From Prinsepia uniflora (lineage: Eukaryota; Streptophyta; Magnoliopsida; Rosales; Rosaceae): a DNA stretch of 64,000 nucleotides. The stretch is taken from positions 35,576,065 through 35,640,064 of the forward strand of contig CM064865.1 in the NCBI GenBank assembly GCA_032719365.1. The letters are read 5' to 3'. Position numbers and translations under genes: made by a program. This document shows positions 9,718-21,285 of the stretch, piece by piece (position 1 is the stretch's first letter; every line of letters starts with the position of its first letter). The notes beneath the pieces were generated by a model. The model was not told where the DNA came from. It ran no database searches and saw only the letters and a list, made by a program, of their open reading frames with translations.

Positions 9718-12705
9718 TGTAACAACCCGTTCCGAGACTTGGGATAAGTAGAGTGTTTAAGGTGTGATTAGTAAGGTTAATCAAGGGTTAGGTGGTCCCG
9801 AGGGGTCCGGGAACTTAGAATGACGATTTTGCCCCTGGGTCGGGCAGAAATGTTAACTTTTATTTCGGGTGGTCAAATGGGAGTTGACCAGTGACCAGGA
9901 CGTAGTTGAGGTTGTCACAAAACCGTAGGCAGGTGGCACGCCCGATTCCGACATCCGAGGAGGAAGTTGTGATGTTCGGAAGGTCGAGGGCATTATCGTA
10001 ATTTTGGTTAAGTAGGGGGAATAGTTGACTTTTTGGATAATCGGGTTTTGGTAGGTTGACCTAGGAGGGTTAGATAGTTCTTGTCGTCCTGAGTTCGATG
10101 ACAGGCGGCACGTATTAATCGGACATATGAGGTGTGAGTTACGGGTCTAAAACGGTAAGGGTAAAATCGTAATTTGAACTTAAAATGAGGGGTATTTTGG
10201 TCTTTTGGTTGTCTGGGGATTTGTGCACAGAGAGGGAAGATAGAGGGTTGAGATTGAGCCACTTGGGAGAGGAGTTGAGGGATTGGTGACACGTGTAGGA
10301 GGTCTGGTTGGTTCTAGTGAGTGCACGGTCCAATTATTTGGGGTGTTAGTGGGTTTTGGTAAGTGAGGAATGATCAGAGGGTGGAAGAGTGAACTGGTGA
10401 ATGTTTGGGGGAGAGAAATCGTGCAAGAACACGGTGGACGGGGCAGTCGGTTTTCAGAGAAAACAGAGAGGACTTGGACGATTGTGGTGGTGGTGCGGCC
10501 GTGTGTTGGTGCAATTGGACTCGTGGAGGTGTCCAGAGGTTGGCGGTGGACGGGAGGAGCTATTGCCTCACGGCTGAGCTCACGACGACGCCTGGAAGCA
10601 GGTAAACTTCATACTTTTCTCTTCGTGCTCTGTTTTGCCGCTGAGTTTCAAGTTGAGAGTTGTAGCGTTAGGGGTTGAATCGAGGAGTCTAGTGAAGTCT
10701 AGGGGACTCAGTTGAGTCCTAGGTAGCTGCTGGTTGTACTGCCGTGACGGAGGAATGAACGGCGGAGCCCAGACGACGGAGAGTACCCTATGTGCTCTGT
10801 TTTATCCATTTTGCTCAGTTTGAAAGTCGTGGATTTTGGGTGAGAGTCGACGGTCTTGGTGAGTTGGGTGAGGTTTAGGACAGTCCTAGGAAGCGTTTTG
10901 GGTAGCCACCGTGACGGGGGAAGACCTGGGTGGCCGGAGAAGGAAACAGGGGACTGGTACAGGTTTTATTCGAGCTCGAGTCGACAGGTTAGGGACAGTG
11001 TTGAGGTGTTTGAGTGAGGGAACTGGATTGCTTAGGATTGGACGAAGAGGATGGTGAAGAGAGGGAGGAAATTGGTGCAGGCACGGCGGTGAACCGCTCT
11101 CGCCGGTTCAAACAGCAGGCACTGTGTCGAACCCGGTCTACGTGAGGTAGACGGTGACACTGTAGCAGGCGCGTGAGGGCCACGCGCAGCCACTTTGGGC
11201 GGCGCGTGGAGGCGCGTGCGGCAGTTCTGGGAGAAACGGTCAACATAGTTTTTGGTCTAGGAGTTGTTGTGAGTTCAATGGAGTTGGTTTCGGGTCAATC
11301 GGAAGTCGTTTGAGTGTAGTTCCACGAGGGTGAATGTGTAGGGTTCCGGGGTTTTAAGTCTTTGGTCCGGGGATTTTTGAGGGCATTTAGGAGAGTTTTG
11401 GTAGACGTATTAGTGATGTAATTTGGCGGTGTTTGACAGGATCGGGATTTCCCGAGGAAGCCGAGGAACGGGCTGGACGTACGGGACGCGAGTAGGGCTC
11501 AGTACTGTGAGTGGACCCTTTCCTTAAACTCGAGCATGCATAACTGTTTTTATATACGTGTTTTATGGTTTTACTTATAATTCTATGTTTATTGAATATG
11601 AAATGATGATTTTATGTGTTTGCACGTTTTTCGAGGAAAAGACGGTTTTGGCACGGTTTTCGAGAAAATGTTGGTTTTCGGATTTTGATGCCACAATTGG
11701 GGATTTCCACCGATAAAGGTTTTCTGATAATGATAAATGGGTTATGACATATGATTTGTGATTACATGTGGTCTTGGTATGAACATGGATATTTTTCCGG
11801 ATTTGGGTTCGGAATGATGGTTCTGAACGCCGGAAGGGCTTCAGACCAGTGATTTCGGATTCGGGTTTGGATGAGAATTTGGTAAATGGTTTTCAAATGG
11901 TTTTGGGATTGGATTTGCTGGATCTGGATATTGGGTTTAAAGACCCGGATATATGTGACGGGGGACCGGCCGGATTGGGTTTAAAGACCCGGATTGAGTT
12001 TAAAGACTCGGGAGTTTAAAGACTCGGATATATATTGATATCCCCCGTAGGCCTTGAGTTTAAAGACTCGGGAGTTTAAAGACTCGGATATGATTAAGGC
12101 CTGGATTGAGTTTAAAGACTCGGGAGTTTAAAGACTCGGATAGGTCCAGCAGGTTTGATCGAGAAAATGATGATTTGGTGGTTATGGTTTATGATACAGT
12201 TTTCTGATACTCATGTGTGGTTTCTTATGGTATTTTATAGTGTTTCTGTTTCTTATGATGTTTAAGAATGATTCTTTTATTAATGTGTTTATAACTGTGG
12301 TTATGCATGTGGTTTCAAAACGGAGGGTTTAACTCGGTTTTCTTATAAAATGGTTTTTGAACTTTTGTACTTTCTGGTCCACTCACATTTTCTGTTTTAA
12401 TTGCCCTCCAGGTTGTGGAGCTAGCGCGGGGTCTTGACGTCGAGGCAGAGTCTGAGGCATAAAAGTGACGTGAGGGTTCCCAGAGTAGAGTAAAGGCTTC
12501 CGTGTGCGTGTAGTTATCGGTTTTAATTTTCGTTGCATGTTCGTACTGTGTTTTGTAAATGCTACCTTCGGGACTTTGTGTCTAATTACTCCTGCGTTTG
12601 ACTAGATAGAAGGTGAGTGAGCTTTACTTGAGTTTTGTGTCGGGGAGTCAGACGGGAGCGGGATTTACCTCGGGTTTCGGGGTGAAACCGGGGTGGGTCC
12701 TGACA
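9718..12705 (+). mobile_element. Solo LTR of T family (copy B), TSD ATTCT, inside the TRIM
   Basis: TGTAACAACCC...GGGTCCTGACA, 2988 bp, with exact duplication ATTCT (9713-9717 and 12706-12710). It carries two GACAGG modules 172 bp apart (about 9926 and 10098), the 12-bp inverted pair at 11505-11516 and 12377-12388, and a dense array of GAGTTTAAAGACTC units (11934-12143). The innermost level of a deep nest, it is therefore the youngest insertion there. ORFs such as 10370-10678 have no domain and lie in LTR sequence. Confidence 0.92.
11934..12143. repeat. Array of GAGTTTAAAGACTC hairpin units in copy B
   Basis: Alternating GGGTTTAAAGACCC and GAGTTTAAAGACTC units can each fold as a 4-5 bp stem with a TAAA-type loop. 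The same array is in copy A (52494-52700, inverted) and copy J (34198-34440, inverted). Both the GGG/CCC and GAG/CTC versions keep the pairing. Confidence 0.8.
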
Positions 12706-12738
12706 ATTCTCGCTGGTACACTTCCCGATCAGGGTCTG

Positions 12739-12750
12739 GCTCTGATACCA
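12739..12750 (-). other. TRIM primer binding site (tRNA-Met type)
   Basis: The minus strand reads TGGTATCAGAGC, complementary to the 3' end of plant initiator tRNA-Met. It lies 2 bp inside the right LTR and fixes the minus orientation of the TRIM. Confidence 0.9.
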
Positions 12751-12851
12751 TTTGGTCAGAACCCGACTCTCCTCGGTTAGGACTGGACTCTAGCACGATA
12801 TTATCCGTTGTGGGCCTCCTCACCCTTACGGTTTTTTTTTGGGAGCTCATG

Positions 12852-12930
12852 GTACAACTTCCCAAGGGGTCACCCATCATGCAATTGCACCAACCTCAAC
12901 TCGCTTAACTTTGGAGTTCCAACCGAACCC
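12852..12930 (-). ncRNA. 5S rRNA-like segment in the TRIM right (5') LTR
   Basis: This is the second copy of the 5S-like block, again with AGTTAAGCGAG and GATGGGTGACCCC on the minus strand. In the 5' LTR it is placed to drive RNA polymerase III transcription toward the interior. Activity is not shown by sequence alone. Confidence 0.8.
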
Positions 12931-13080
12931 AAAGCCACTGAGCTCCCAAAAAGGCCTCGTGCTAGATAGGTCTGTGCCTACACCTTTAACGCACACAACC
13001 ATTCCCCTCCTAGACCATTCCTCCTTGTAGGAATGTGGAATCGTTCACCGTTCCCTCCAGGACACAAGTCTTACACCAAT

Positions 13081-15528
13081 CCCTTTGGCTCTTCACCCCA
13101 CATTCATGCATCTCTTTCTCTCCCTTTTCATTTTGAAACCACCCAAAACCTCATCCCCATTTTCTTCTCCATTATGTTATGGTTTCGGAGAAATAGAGAG
13201 TGAAAGGATGTGAGGGTGGGTGGCTGAAAGAGGGAGAGTGACGGAGGAAGGCGGAGCCACGGTGGCTAGCCGTGAAACCCAGAAAAAATAGGTAACGGTG
13301 TGAGTTGATTTTTGGGTTTGGATTTTGGGACTTTGTAGCCGTGTTCTGATGATTGGGTTTTGTTCCTTGAGTTTAAGCGAGTGCGCATGAACAAAAATGA
13401 AGGAAAAGGACGTTGGAATGGCCCTGGGAGGAAGCTCGAAGGTTGGCGGTGAAGGAACGACATTGGCTAAGTGTGTTTTGGTCAGTTTTTTCAGATATAA
13501 ACCTATAGGATTGTTTCTGGGTAGATTACGAGCCGATTAGAAGAAGAAGGGTCAATTTTGGCTGAGAAATGGCTGAGTTACGACTAGGGGCTGGTTCAGG
13601 TTGACCCGTTGAGAGGTTGACGATGATGATATGGCACGTCTTCTTGTCAGTTCACGTGGTAGGGGCCGGTTGGTGCCATGTGGTGAGGTGTCAAGGTCTA
13701 GTAAGCATCGACATGGAAGTACCAAGTGGACCAATCAGGTGGTGCCACGTGGCAACATATCAGAGATGTTAGAGGGACGTGGTAGTGATGACGTCAGTAG
13801 TGACGTCAGCATGACTTCATCATGTGATATGTGGCACGTGGCAGATGTTAGATGTTAGATGTCAGGTTGATGTCAGCGTTGACCAGGTGTCTAAAAATTT
13901 TGACCGGCTCGTGAGGCCGTTTGGGCACGAATTTCGAGGTCAAACTGGTCTTGTTTGAAAGGTTTCGACGTTCTGAATCCAATGATGTTGGTTTCAGGTT
14001 GATCGAGGATCGTTTTATTAATGTTTTGAAGATTTTTCTCCTCGGGAAGCGTGTTTAGGACACGTTTACTGTACCAGGGTTTGTGGGGTGTTTATGTATG
14101 AACTCGAATAGATTATTAGTGACCCTTAGATGTGATTTAGACAGGCCCAGACGTTCTGAAGGCTTCAGATTGGCTTACGGCGTGGGTTTTGAGTGCGCAA
14201 CATGGATCGTGTATGAATGGACATTTGGTTTATAAATATGGTGCATGCATAAATGTTTTAAATATCTTATGATCAAGGTTTGAAAGGCAATGATTACATA
14301 ATGATTTGAGTATGATTGTGGGTCATTTTTCGTGGAAATTTGTATTGTGTACATATTTTGAGATTTATGCTTTATGTTATATTTTGGGCTTAGACCGAGT
14401 TTTCTACGTGGTTGAGATTTCAGTAAAGGTGATTTTAATAGTGATTTGAATGATGGTTTGGAAATGAAAGGTTTTCATTATGCTTTGAATGATGATTTGT
14501 TGATTTGAATATTGGGATCTGAAATGGTTTTCGGATTTATGAAATGATGTTTCGGGCTTGTGACCCTGTTGGAAAGATGTTTGACTCAGAGTACGAGTCC
14601 ATGTGAATTTGAAAGAAAGGTTGTGATTTGTGAAATGAGTTATGGACAGTGTTTTACGATGGTTTTGTGGAAATTGCTTTGTGAAAGCTATGCTTTGGGA
14701 AAAGGCCATATTGAGATGTTTGAAATAAATGCTGGTGAAATGATTTATGAGATTTGGTTTTGGGCTGCGACCCTACGTGAAATGATTGATTTGATTTGAA
14801 ATACAGTTGTTTGTGAAAATGTATTTCAACAGTTTTCGCTGGCCCATCCTCTTAATATTGATGTGACTTCGGTTGTGAATGTGTTTCTCTAGAGCGATAC
14901 CTATGATATGTAGCTCGCCTCCGGGATGCCTGTGTCCCCCCTAAAGAGGTTACGATGCACTGCTTATTGACGAGCAGCCCTATCAGGCTCTGCTTAGGAG
15001 TGCTTATGTATGGCATCGATTGTGGATTTTTTTCACAGGGATTTGAGCGTCGGCTGTAGATTTGTCCACGGTGACGTGCTCGGACGTGAACTGTCCTGGA
15101 GCTTATTTGCTTGCGTTGCATAGATGATGTGACTGATGATGATATGAGATGAGATTGATGATGGATACGAGCATTGTTCATGTTTAAGATTATTGTTTAG
15201 TGTCCAGATGTTTTCACGTGTTTTAGTTTTGAATAGAAAGATAACTTATTTAAGAGAGCATTTGATCTTTCACGTTTTCTAATGCATGCATGCTTTTAAT
15301 TGGATAGTATAAATGTATTTTCCCAAAATGTATTTGAAATGCTAATTTTGATACCTTTCAAGTTAATCGCGGATGCGGGCTGTAGTAGATCCTGAGGCAT
15401 CACATGAAGCTGCGTACTCTGAAAACTCTGTTTCGGTCACGATATTATCCCTAATCTGACACGTCGTGTCAGACGGGAGCAGGTCATCCCACATTAATCG
15501 TGAGGGATTAGGGATTAGGGAATAGTCA
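13081..15528 (+). repeat. T LTR copy C, right part
   Basis: This continues copy C after the TRIM: conserved spacer, GAATGGAC and GCATGCATAAATG (about 14215-14255), a diverged middle like that of the copy at 1-2311, a palindrome TCTGACAC/GTGTCAGA at 15455-15473, then an altered terminus near 15528. The right GTCCACTCAC element is deleted (15350 region). No clear TSD with 9030-9034 is visible. A repeated TGACGTCA-rich tract lies at 13780-13880. Confidence 0.7.
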
Positions 15529-15836
15529 CTTGTGTATAATACACTTTGAGAATTGGAAAAGGGAAAGTGAAAATATAAACTAGTTGATTGATATAGATCT
15601 TATTTTGTGGCGATAATTAAACATGCGGTGATAGTTTGAAAAGGCTGACTTAAAAAGTAAAAGTTTTTGTTACATGACGGGATTAGTGGGTTGGACGTGG
15701 GCGGACACCCCGTCAGGGTGGATTTAATTTGGATAATTTAATTAGAGATGATTAAGGTTGGTAAGATCCCTTGTATTGTCATATGGGATTAGGATCGACC
15801 TGGTTTTTCACTGAAGTTTTGGGTCGGGACCTGTCA
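15529..15836 (+). repeat. T-like LTR copy D, right part
   Basis: The tail of the short old copy D after copy C. It contains the terminal GGGTCGGGACCTGTCA and is AT-rich and non-coding upstream of that. Confidence 0.5.
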
Positions 15837-17241
15837 TGTCAGGTCCAAGAGTTTTATAAAACGGGGAAAGAAGAAAAAGAAACAAACATCTCGCACTTTT
15901 AAATTTCAATCCGTAGAAAAAGAAAAAAAAAATCCCACAGGTACCGAGATGTCAACCCTGGAACATCAGAACTCATAGCCTTTCTTCCCAAAATCTTATA
16001 GGAATAAAAACTCGGAGGCAAGCAAAAACAGGAATTAGATGTCTAGAGATGTCTTCTACCGACCGACTATAATAAATCGAGAAAAATTAAAAATTAAAAT
16101 GCCAAAGAACATCCCATTTGGAAACGAAAGTGATATAGAGAATTGGAGAAAATCTAATCCAAATGACATATGATCAGAGGAGGAATTTGGGCCAAACTAG
16201 AGGCCAACCTTTAATCTGTTGCATCAAGCCATCATGAACGAGGTGGCAAAGATAAAACGGATAATGCATGGTCAAAAAGTGCCTCAAAGAAGTGTAAATG
16301 TCCCAATTTGAAAAAACCTACCTGAATTATATAGACTAGGACAATCCATTCTCAAGGAACTTCAAAACGACCAGCATTTTCACTCTTCAGCAGTGATGGC
16401 ATCAATTCCTCCATAGCACACAACGAGAGGTTTTCAGCATAATGTGATGTTGTAGAAGACATTTCTTATCTTAAATTCTGATTATTCAGCAATTCTTTAT
16501 CTGGAGATTCCTTCTCGTGGTAGACATTGTTACTGAGGTCCCCATACATACTTGGGGGCGAATGGAAGTTAAATTCCATGAAGAATTGTAAAGGATCAAG
16601 CTTGAAGTCATAATCAGTGATCTAACTATCATCAAGCAGCTGAACACGAAAAAACTAAGAACTTCATAACCAGGTTCAAAGGGCTCAAAACGATGTGTAG
16701 GTTCTCAATTAGCAATGTTCAAATGGTATCTCTTGCATAAAGAGCTATGATATTTTTCCTTAGAAATAAATTTGATGATATACCCTTTCTGATCTTCAAG
16801 AAATAGTAGTATCAGCAACCACATTTAAAAGGCTTCTAGAAGAGGAAGAAAGATAAAAGTACAACTCTAAAGTATCTCATTTCGACAAAAAAAAAAGATC
16901 CATGTGCATCAGATAAAGCACAAAAAGTAGAGGAAGAGTCTGCAATGGTAAAAGAAAGGCAGGAATTAGAAATTGCAATAGCTAAAATTCAAACTATTGG
17001 AGAAGGACCAATAACTCTCAAATAGTTGGTCAAGCCAACGCAAGAACAAAAACCAGTTACTAGAGTGAGAAACCAAATTTTATTTGGAAACTTCACACAA
17101 GGCGAGCTGCCAAGTGAGCAACCCAAGATTACCAATATCCTAACAATGGGAAAAGAACTCGCACAGGCATCTCAAGAGGAAAAAGATAAAAAAAAAATGA
17201 CGAAGGAAAAGAATTTCAGAAGGAATTACTGGAAGTCTTGA
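15837..17241 (+). pseudogene. gag: Gag remnant of Tat/Ogre-like element E
   Basis: No intact frame remains. Conceptual reading in mixed frames around 16130-16300 and 16640-16830 gives gag-like segments, including an NFITRFKGLK stretch that matches the capsid-core pattern of plant Gypsy gags (phenylalanine and arginine-rich FxxRF). Around 16900-17240 the reading becomes lysine/glutamate-rich, as in the gag-protease linker. Several stops and frameshifts are present. It lies directly upstream of the protease fragment on the same strand, which supports the call. Confidence 0.45.
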
Positions 17242-17501
17242 AAATAGATGACTTATTTAATAAGAAACAACAAGAAAGTCAAGTCGAAGTTAATCTAGTA
17301 GTCATACTACCAGAACATTTAGTGGCGATTTATCAATAGTTCAACTAGATGAACGGAGATGTGATTGCCTATGAATTATCACGATAAATTATCAAGATAC
17401 ATACCAGCTCGAAATAAGATCAAGGTATCATCTCGTAATCCACTCTCCTCAAGAAAAAAGGCAATTTTTTCTAACCCAACCAAGTAAATGATAGATCACA
17501 T

Positions 17502-17933
17502 ATGGTCTATCTTTATCGTGGCCCATTTAAAGGGATGTCAATTGACAAGATGATGATTGATGGAAGAGATTCCATCAATATTCTTCCATTTGAAGTGCTG
17601 AAGAAGGTAAGCATAACCCTTCAGGATTGTTTGCCAATTACGTCCATAAAGTCCAATTTTAGTGGAACTATTACTAAGATTCATTGGGTCTTACCTATGG
17701 AAATTGCAGTCGGATCCAAAAATTTGAAGTTAGCATTTTTCTTGGTAGACCGCACTGCTAGTTACATTGTTTTACTAGGAAGGGATTGGATCCGCAAGAA
17801 TAGGTGCTTTCCTTCCACGTTAGACCAGAAAATCGTTATATACAATCCCAATAAAGCTGCCTTCGAAGGAGGCTTTAGGGAAACTATTCAAGCATATTCA
17901 AGACCTTTTGTTGCTTTGTCCCATGGTAGCTGA
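17502..17933 (+). pseudogene. pol: Aspartic protease fragment of element E
   Basis: An open stretch of 143 codons. Residues about 18-28 (MMIDGRDSINI) correspond to the catalytic loop of plant Gypsy proteases, usually VDGGS; the change of glycine and the flanking residue suggests an inactive enzyme. The LLGRDWI motif near residues 92-98, followed by CFPSTL, is the characteristic C-terminal part of Tat/Ogre proteases, which process the gag-pol polyprotein. It lies downstream of gag remnants and upstream of RT remnants in E, interrupted by solo LTR F at 18239. Confidence 0.75.
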
Positions 17934-18238
17934 AGCTAATTTCTATGATCCAGAGGTGAGAGATATCAAATTAAATGGAAAAAATGAGAACGACTGCCTT
18001 ACCTACGTGAGGGCCTACACATTATAGAGCAATGGCTCCTAGAGCATGAAGAATGGAAGAGGCTCTTCCTGACATATGGACTTTACGATGAATAGCACAC
18101 TCCATGAGGAAATAGACTAAATGGAAGCAATCAAATCTATAGGAAAAAGCTTACTACTACATTGGAAGGAAAAATATAATGTATGTGTTTTCCATCGTAA
18201 TAAGAAAGAAGACCAACTTGAACAGGTAAGAGAGCAAA

Positions 18239-21200
18239 TGTAACGACCATTCCAGAATTTCGAGATTAGATTAGTGACTAATCACGATTAGTGAGGTTAA
18301 TCGGTGATCAGTAGAGCGAAATCGGACGAACGATGCAAAATGACCGTTTTGCCCCTGTGCGTGGGTAAAACGTTGACTTTTCGTTCAGGCTGTCAAATGG
18401 ACTTTGACCGATGTCTGTGACGTAGTTCGAGACGTCACGAGTTCATAGACAGGTGGCGTGTTCGATTCTGACATTCGAGGAAAAAGTTAGGACGTTCGGA
18501 AGTTCAAGGGTACTTTGGTAATTTGGTTTAAAAAGGGGCAAATGTTGACTTTTGGACTGGGAGGTCCGATGGCTGAGGGCCGAGGACCGTTACGTAGATA
18601 GAGACAATACGAATCCGTAGACAGGCGGCACGTCGAATTTAGACGTTCGACGGCAAAATTACGGTTCCCGGAAGTTTGATTTCACTATGCACGTATATCG
18701 AGGCATTGATGAGGTGGTTTATTCTGATTGGGTAGATATTTTAAGTGGGACCCATGGATGAGTGACAAGTGTCACTCATCCCATTGGCTAAAACCCTTAA
18801 ATTGTGGATCTACTTTAATTAAATAATATTATTTTAATATTTTATAATTAATCCAATTACCACTCAATCTTAGCCCTCCATTCCAATTAATCTCTCAAAT
18901 CCTCACCATTCAATTCCTTTCCCTCTCTCATCAGATATCAACATTTTCATTTCTTCTTTTGTCTCTCACAAATCCGAAACCCTATTTTCATCCTCCTTAA
19001 AGCAAACACACAACACCACATCGTACAATCTACATCCTCATGGCTTTGTGAGAGTTAGGGAGAGACTGAGATGATGAGGAAACGACAGTGGTGCTGTCAG
19101 TTTGAACGGAGAGCCACGGCTGGGGAAAACCGGAAACCTTAGGTAAGTGTTTGAAAATTCAAGTTTCGATTTTGATGGTTTTTACTCGATTCTATTAATG
19201 GGGTTGACTTCCTGGTGGTCTGAGGAGAAGGCCTGGATTGATTTTGAGGCTTAGGACGGCTGGGAAGGACGTTGAACAGCGGAGGAAATCGCCGTCACCA
19301 TTGTTGATTCGAGTTGGGTGTTTTTAAATGTTAAAATGATAGGAAATGAGATTATGAACATTTAGGGATTAAAATGGGTTGAAATGGATCGAAAATATGA
19401 AAGATAGGACCCTGAACCGATCCAGACCGGTTCGACCGGTTCACACCAGTCAAACTCGGTTTGACAAAGCTTGATGGTGATGAATAGTGCCTACGTGTGG
19501 GCTTCACGTGCAGGACTTTCTTGGGGCACGTGAGGGCGCGTGGCCCATAATCTGGGGATGTCTTCAACACATGAAATCTTCTATTAGATGTAACGAACAT
19601 TTTGGGACTGATTTCGTGTCTATCGGACACCGTCTCGATAATGTTTGGGGCATCAGATGGTTTAGGTTCGAGTTTTAAAATAGTTAAAAATTCAGAAAAA
19701 TTACGGGGCTTCAATGAGAGGTTAATAAGGTATTTAGTAACCCCTAGATTGATTTTGACAAGTTTGGGAGTCCCGGTGACGACAATTTGCCCGGTGAGGC
19801 TTACGGCACGCAAACCGAGGCAGCAACTTAGGACGGTCTGTGAGTGGACCTGGATTTCTAAACTGTGATGCATGTATAAATATTTTATTTGGATTATGTA
19901 TATGAATCTATGATGTTGATTTGGATATTGGTGAATAATATGGTTTCACGCATTTCGAGGCGATTTATCTGCTTGCACGTAAATCCAGGTTTTCTAGTTT
20001 TACACTGATTTTTCGTACTTATGGTTTTGGATATGATTTCATGAAATGGTTTGGAATTGAAAAGGTAAACTCGGTTTTGAGACTCATCTCTTTTGGAAAC
20101 CCTCGGACTTAAAAGTCCTTTTAGTGACGTTCTCAGGCCAGAGGCCCAATTGTTTCATAAATCGATTTCGGATTTGCAATTATGGATCGGGCATAAGACC
20201 CATTTGAGTTACGAACTCCCAGACTTGAAGTCCATTTGATTTAATGAGGTATCGGGCACGAGGCCCAGTTGGTTACGAATCGGGCCTGAGGTCCAGTTTG
20301 TATGTGGATTTGGGCCTAGAGCATAGTTATGTGTTACGATGGTGATTTTGGGTCAGGGACCCACAAGTGGTTTTTATGGTTCATCCCGGTTTATGGGAAC
20401 CGACATGAACTCTTGAAATGGATTTCTGGTTCATGACGGTTTATGGGAACTGGCATGAACCCTTGAAAGGATTTTATGGTTCATGACGGCTTATTGGGTG
20501 TCGGGCATGAACCCTTGAAAGTTTTGAAGAATGATTTCGAAAGGTTTTTCGAATGCCATCCTTTATATATGATTGTCTCCTCCGGGGAGGGTCGTTGGCT
20601 TAGGTGGACCCCCGGAGTAGTCACGGAGCACTGACTGAGTGGAGTCGCCCCCCAGTTAGGTTCCTTACTCTCTGGAAGGGCATGGTTCGTTACCTCCAGG
20701 GAGGGTCATTGATCTACGAACATTGACCTGGGTGGCCCCTGGAGAGACTTGGGTTTGAGACCCCGGTTAGCACGCGCGTAGCTCTAGATACCGTGACAGG
20801 TTTGGTGATATGAAATATAATGGATAAACATGATTTCAAATGGTTTGGGAAATTGTGTTTTATGATGAATAATGGATTTGGGCTGAGATCCCACATATGT
20901 TTACTATGTTATGGTTTTCTGTAAATGGTTTGGGTAGGAGCCCGTATGGATATGGTTGTTTAAACATATGTGATTGGATAAATGGTTTTACTATGCATGC
21001 ATGCTTTTTAGTGAACGGTATAATGGTTTTTTATAAAATGTGTTTACGAAACTTATTAGTTTTTATCCACTCACAGTCTTTATGTTTTCAATACCCTTCA
21101 AGTTGGATACGGCACAGACTGTAAATGAGACCGAGATATCACATACCTCCTCCGGATCCTGGAGTACTCTGGAAGCCTCCGGGCTAAAGGTTTTAATTTT

Positions 21201-21280
21201 CCCTGGTCTGACTCTCCGTGTCAGACGGGATCAGGGGTTTTCCTCGTTAATCCCGGGGGGATTGAGGACGGTTCCTGACA
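18239..21280 (+). mobile_element. Solo LTR of T family (copy F), TSD GCAAA
   Basis: TGTAACGACC...GGTTCCTGACA, 3042 bp, flanked by exact GCAAA (18234-18238 and 21281-21285). It holds two TAGACAGG modules 172 bp apart (18446 and 18618), a perfect 26-bp palindrome (18756-18781), the 12-bp inverted pair at 19838-19849 and 21065-21076, hairpins such as GGGTCAGGGACCC (20350-20362), and three diverged CATGAAC...GGTTTATGGGAAC repeats at about 20380-20520. Confidence 0.93.
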
Positions 21281-21285
21281 GCAAA

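Larger units (their letters stand above)
9388..13075 (-). mobile_element. Cassandra-like TRIM retrotransposon, TSD CCAAT, interrupted by a solo LTR
   Basis: Two similar terminal repeats (9388-9689 and 12753-13075) flank a short non-coding interior. The outer duplication CCAAT (9383-9387 and 13076-13080) is exact. GCTCTGATACCA at 12739-12750 is the complement of the initiator tRNA-Met primer site TGGTATCAGAGC, two bases from the right LTR, so the element reads on the minus strand. A purine-rich tract (minus strand of 9690-9705) adjoins the left LTR. Without copy B and its duplication, the element is about 695 bp, within the usual TRIM range. Each LTR carries a 5S-rRNA-like block, the hallmark of Cassandra. 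Confidence 0.88.

Noticed and set aside
19352..19873. 173-codon minus-strand ORF in copy F
   Set aside because: It is inside a solo LTR; the homologous stretches in copies 3, G, H and M are interrupted and no family is recognisable.
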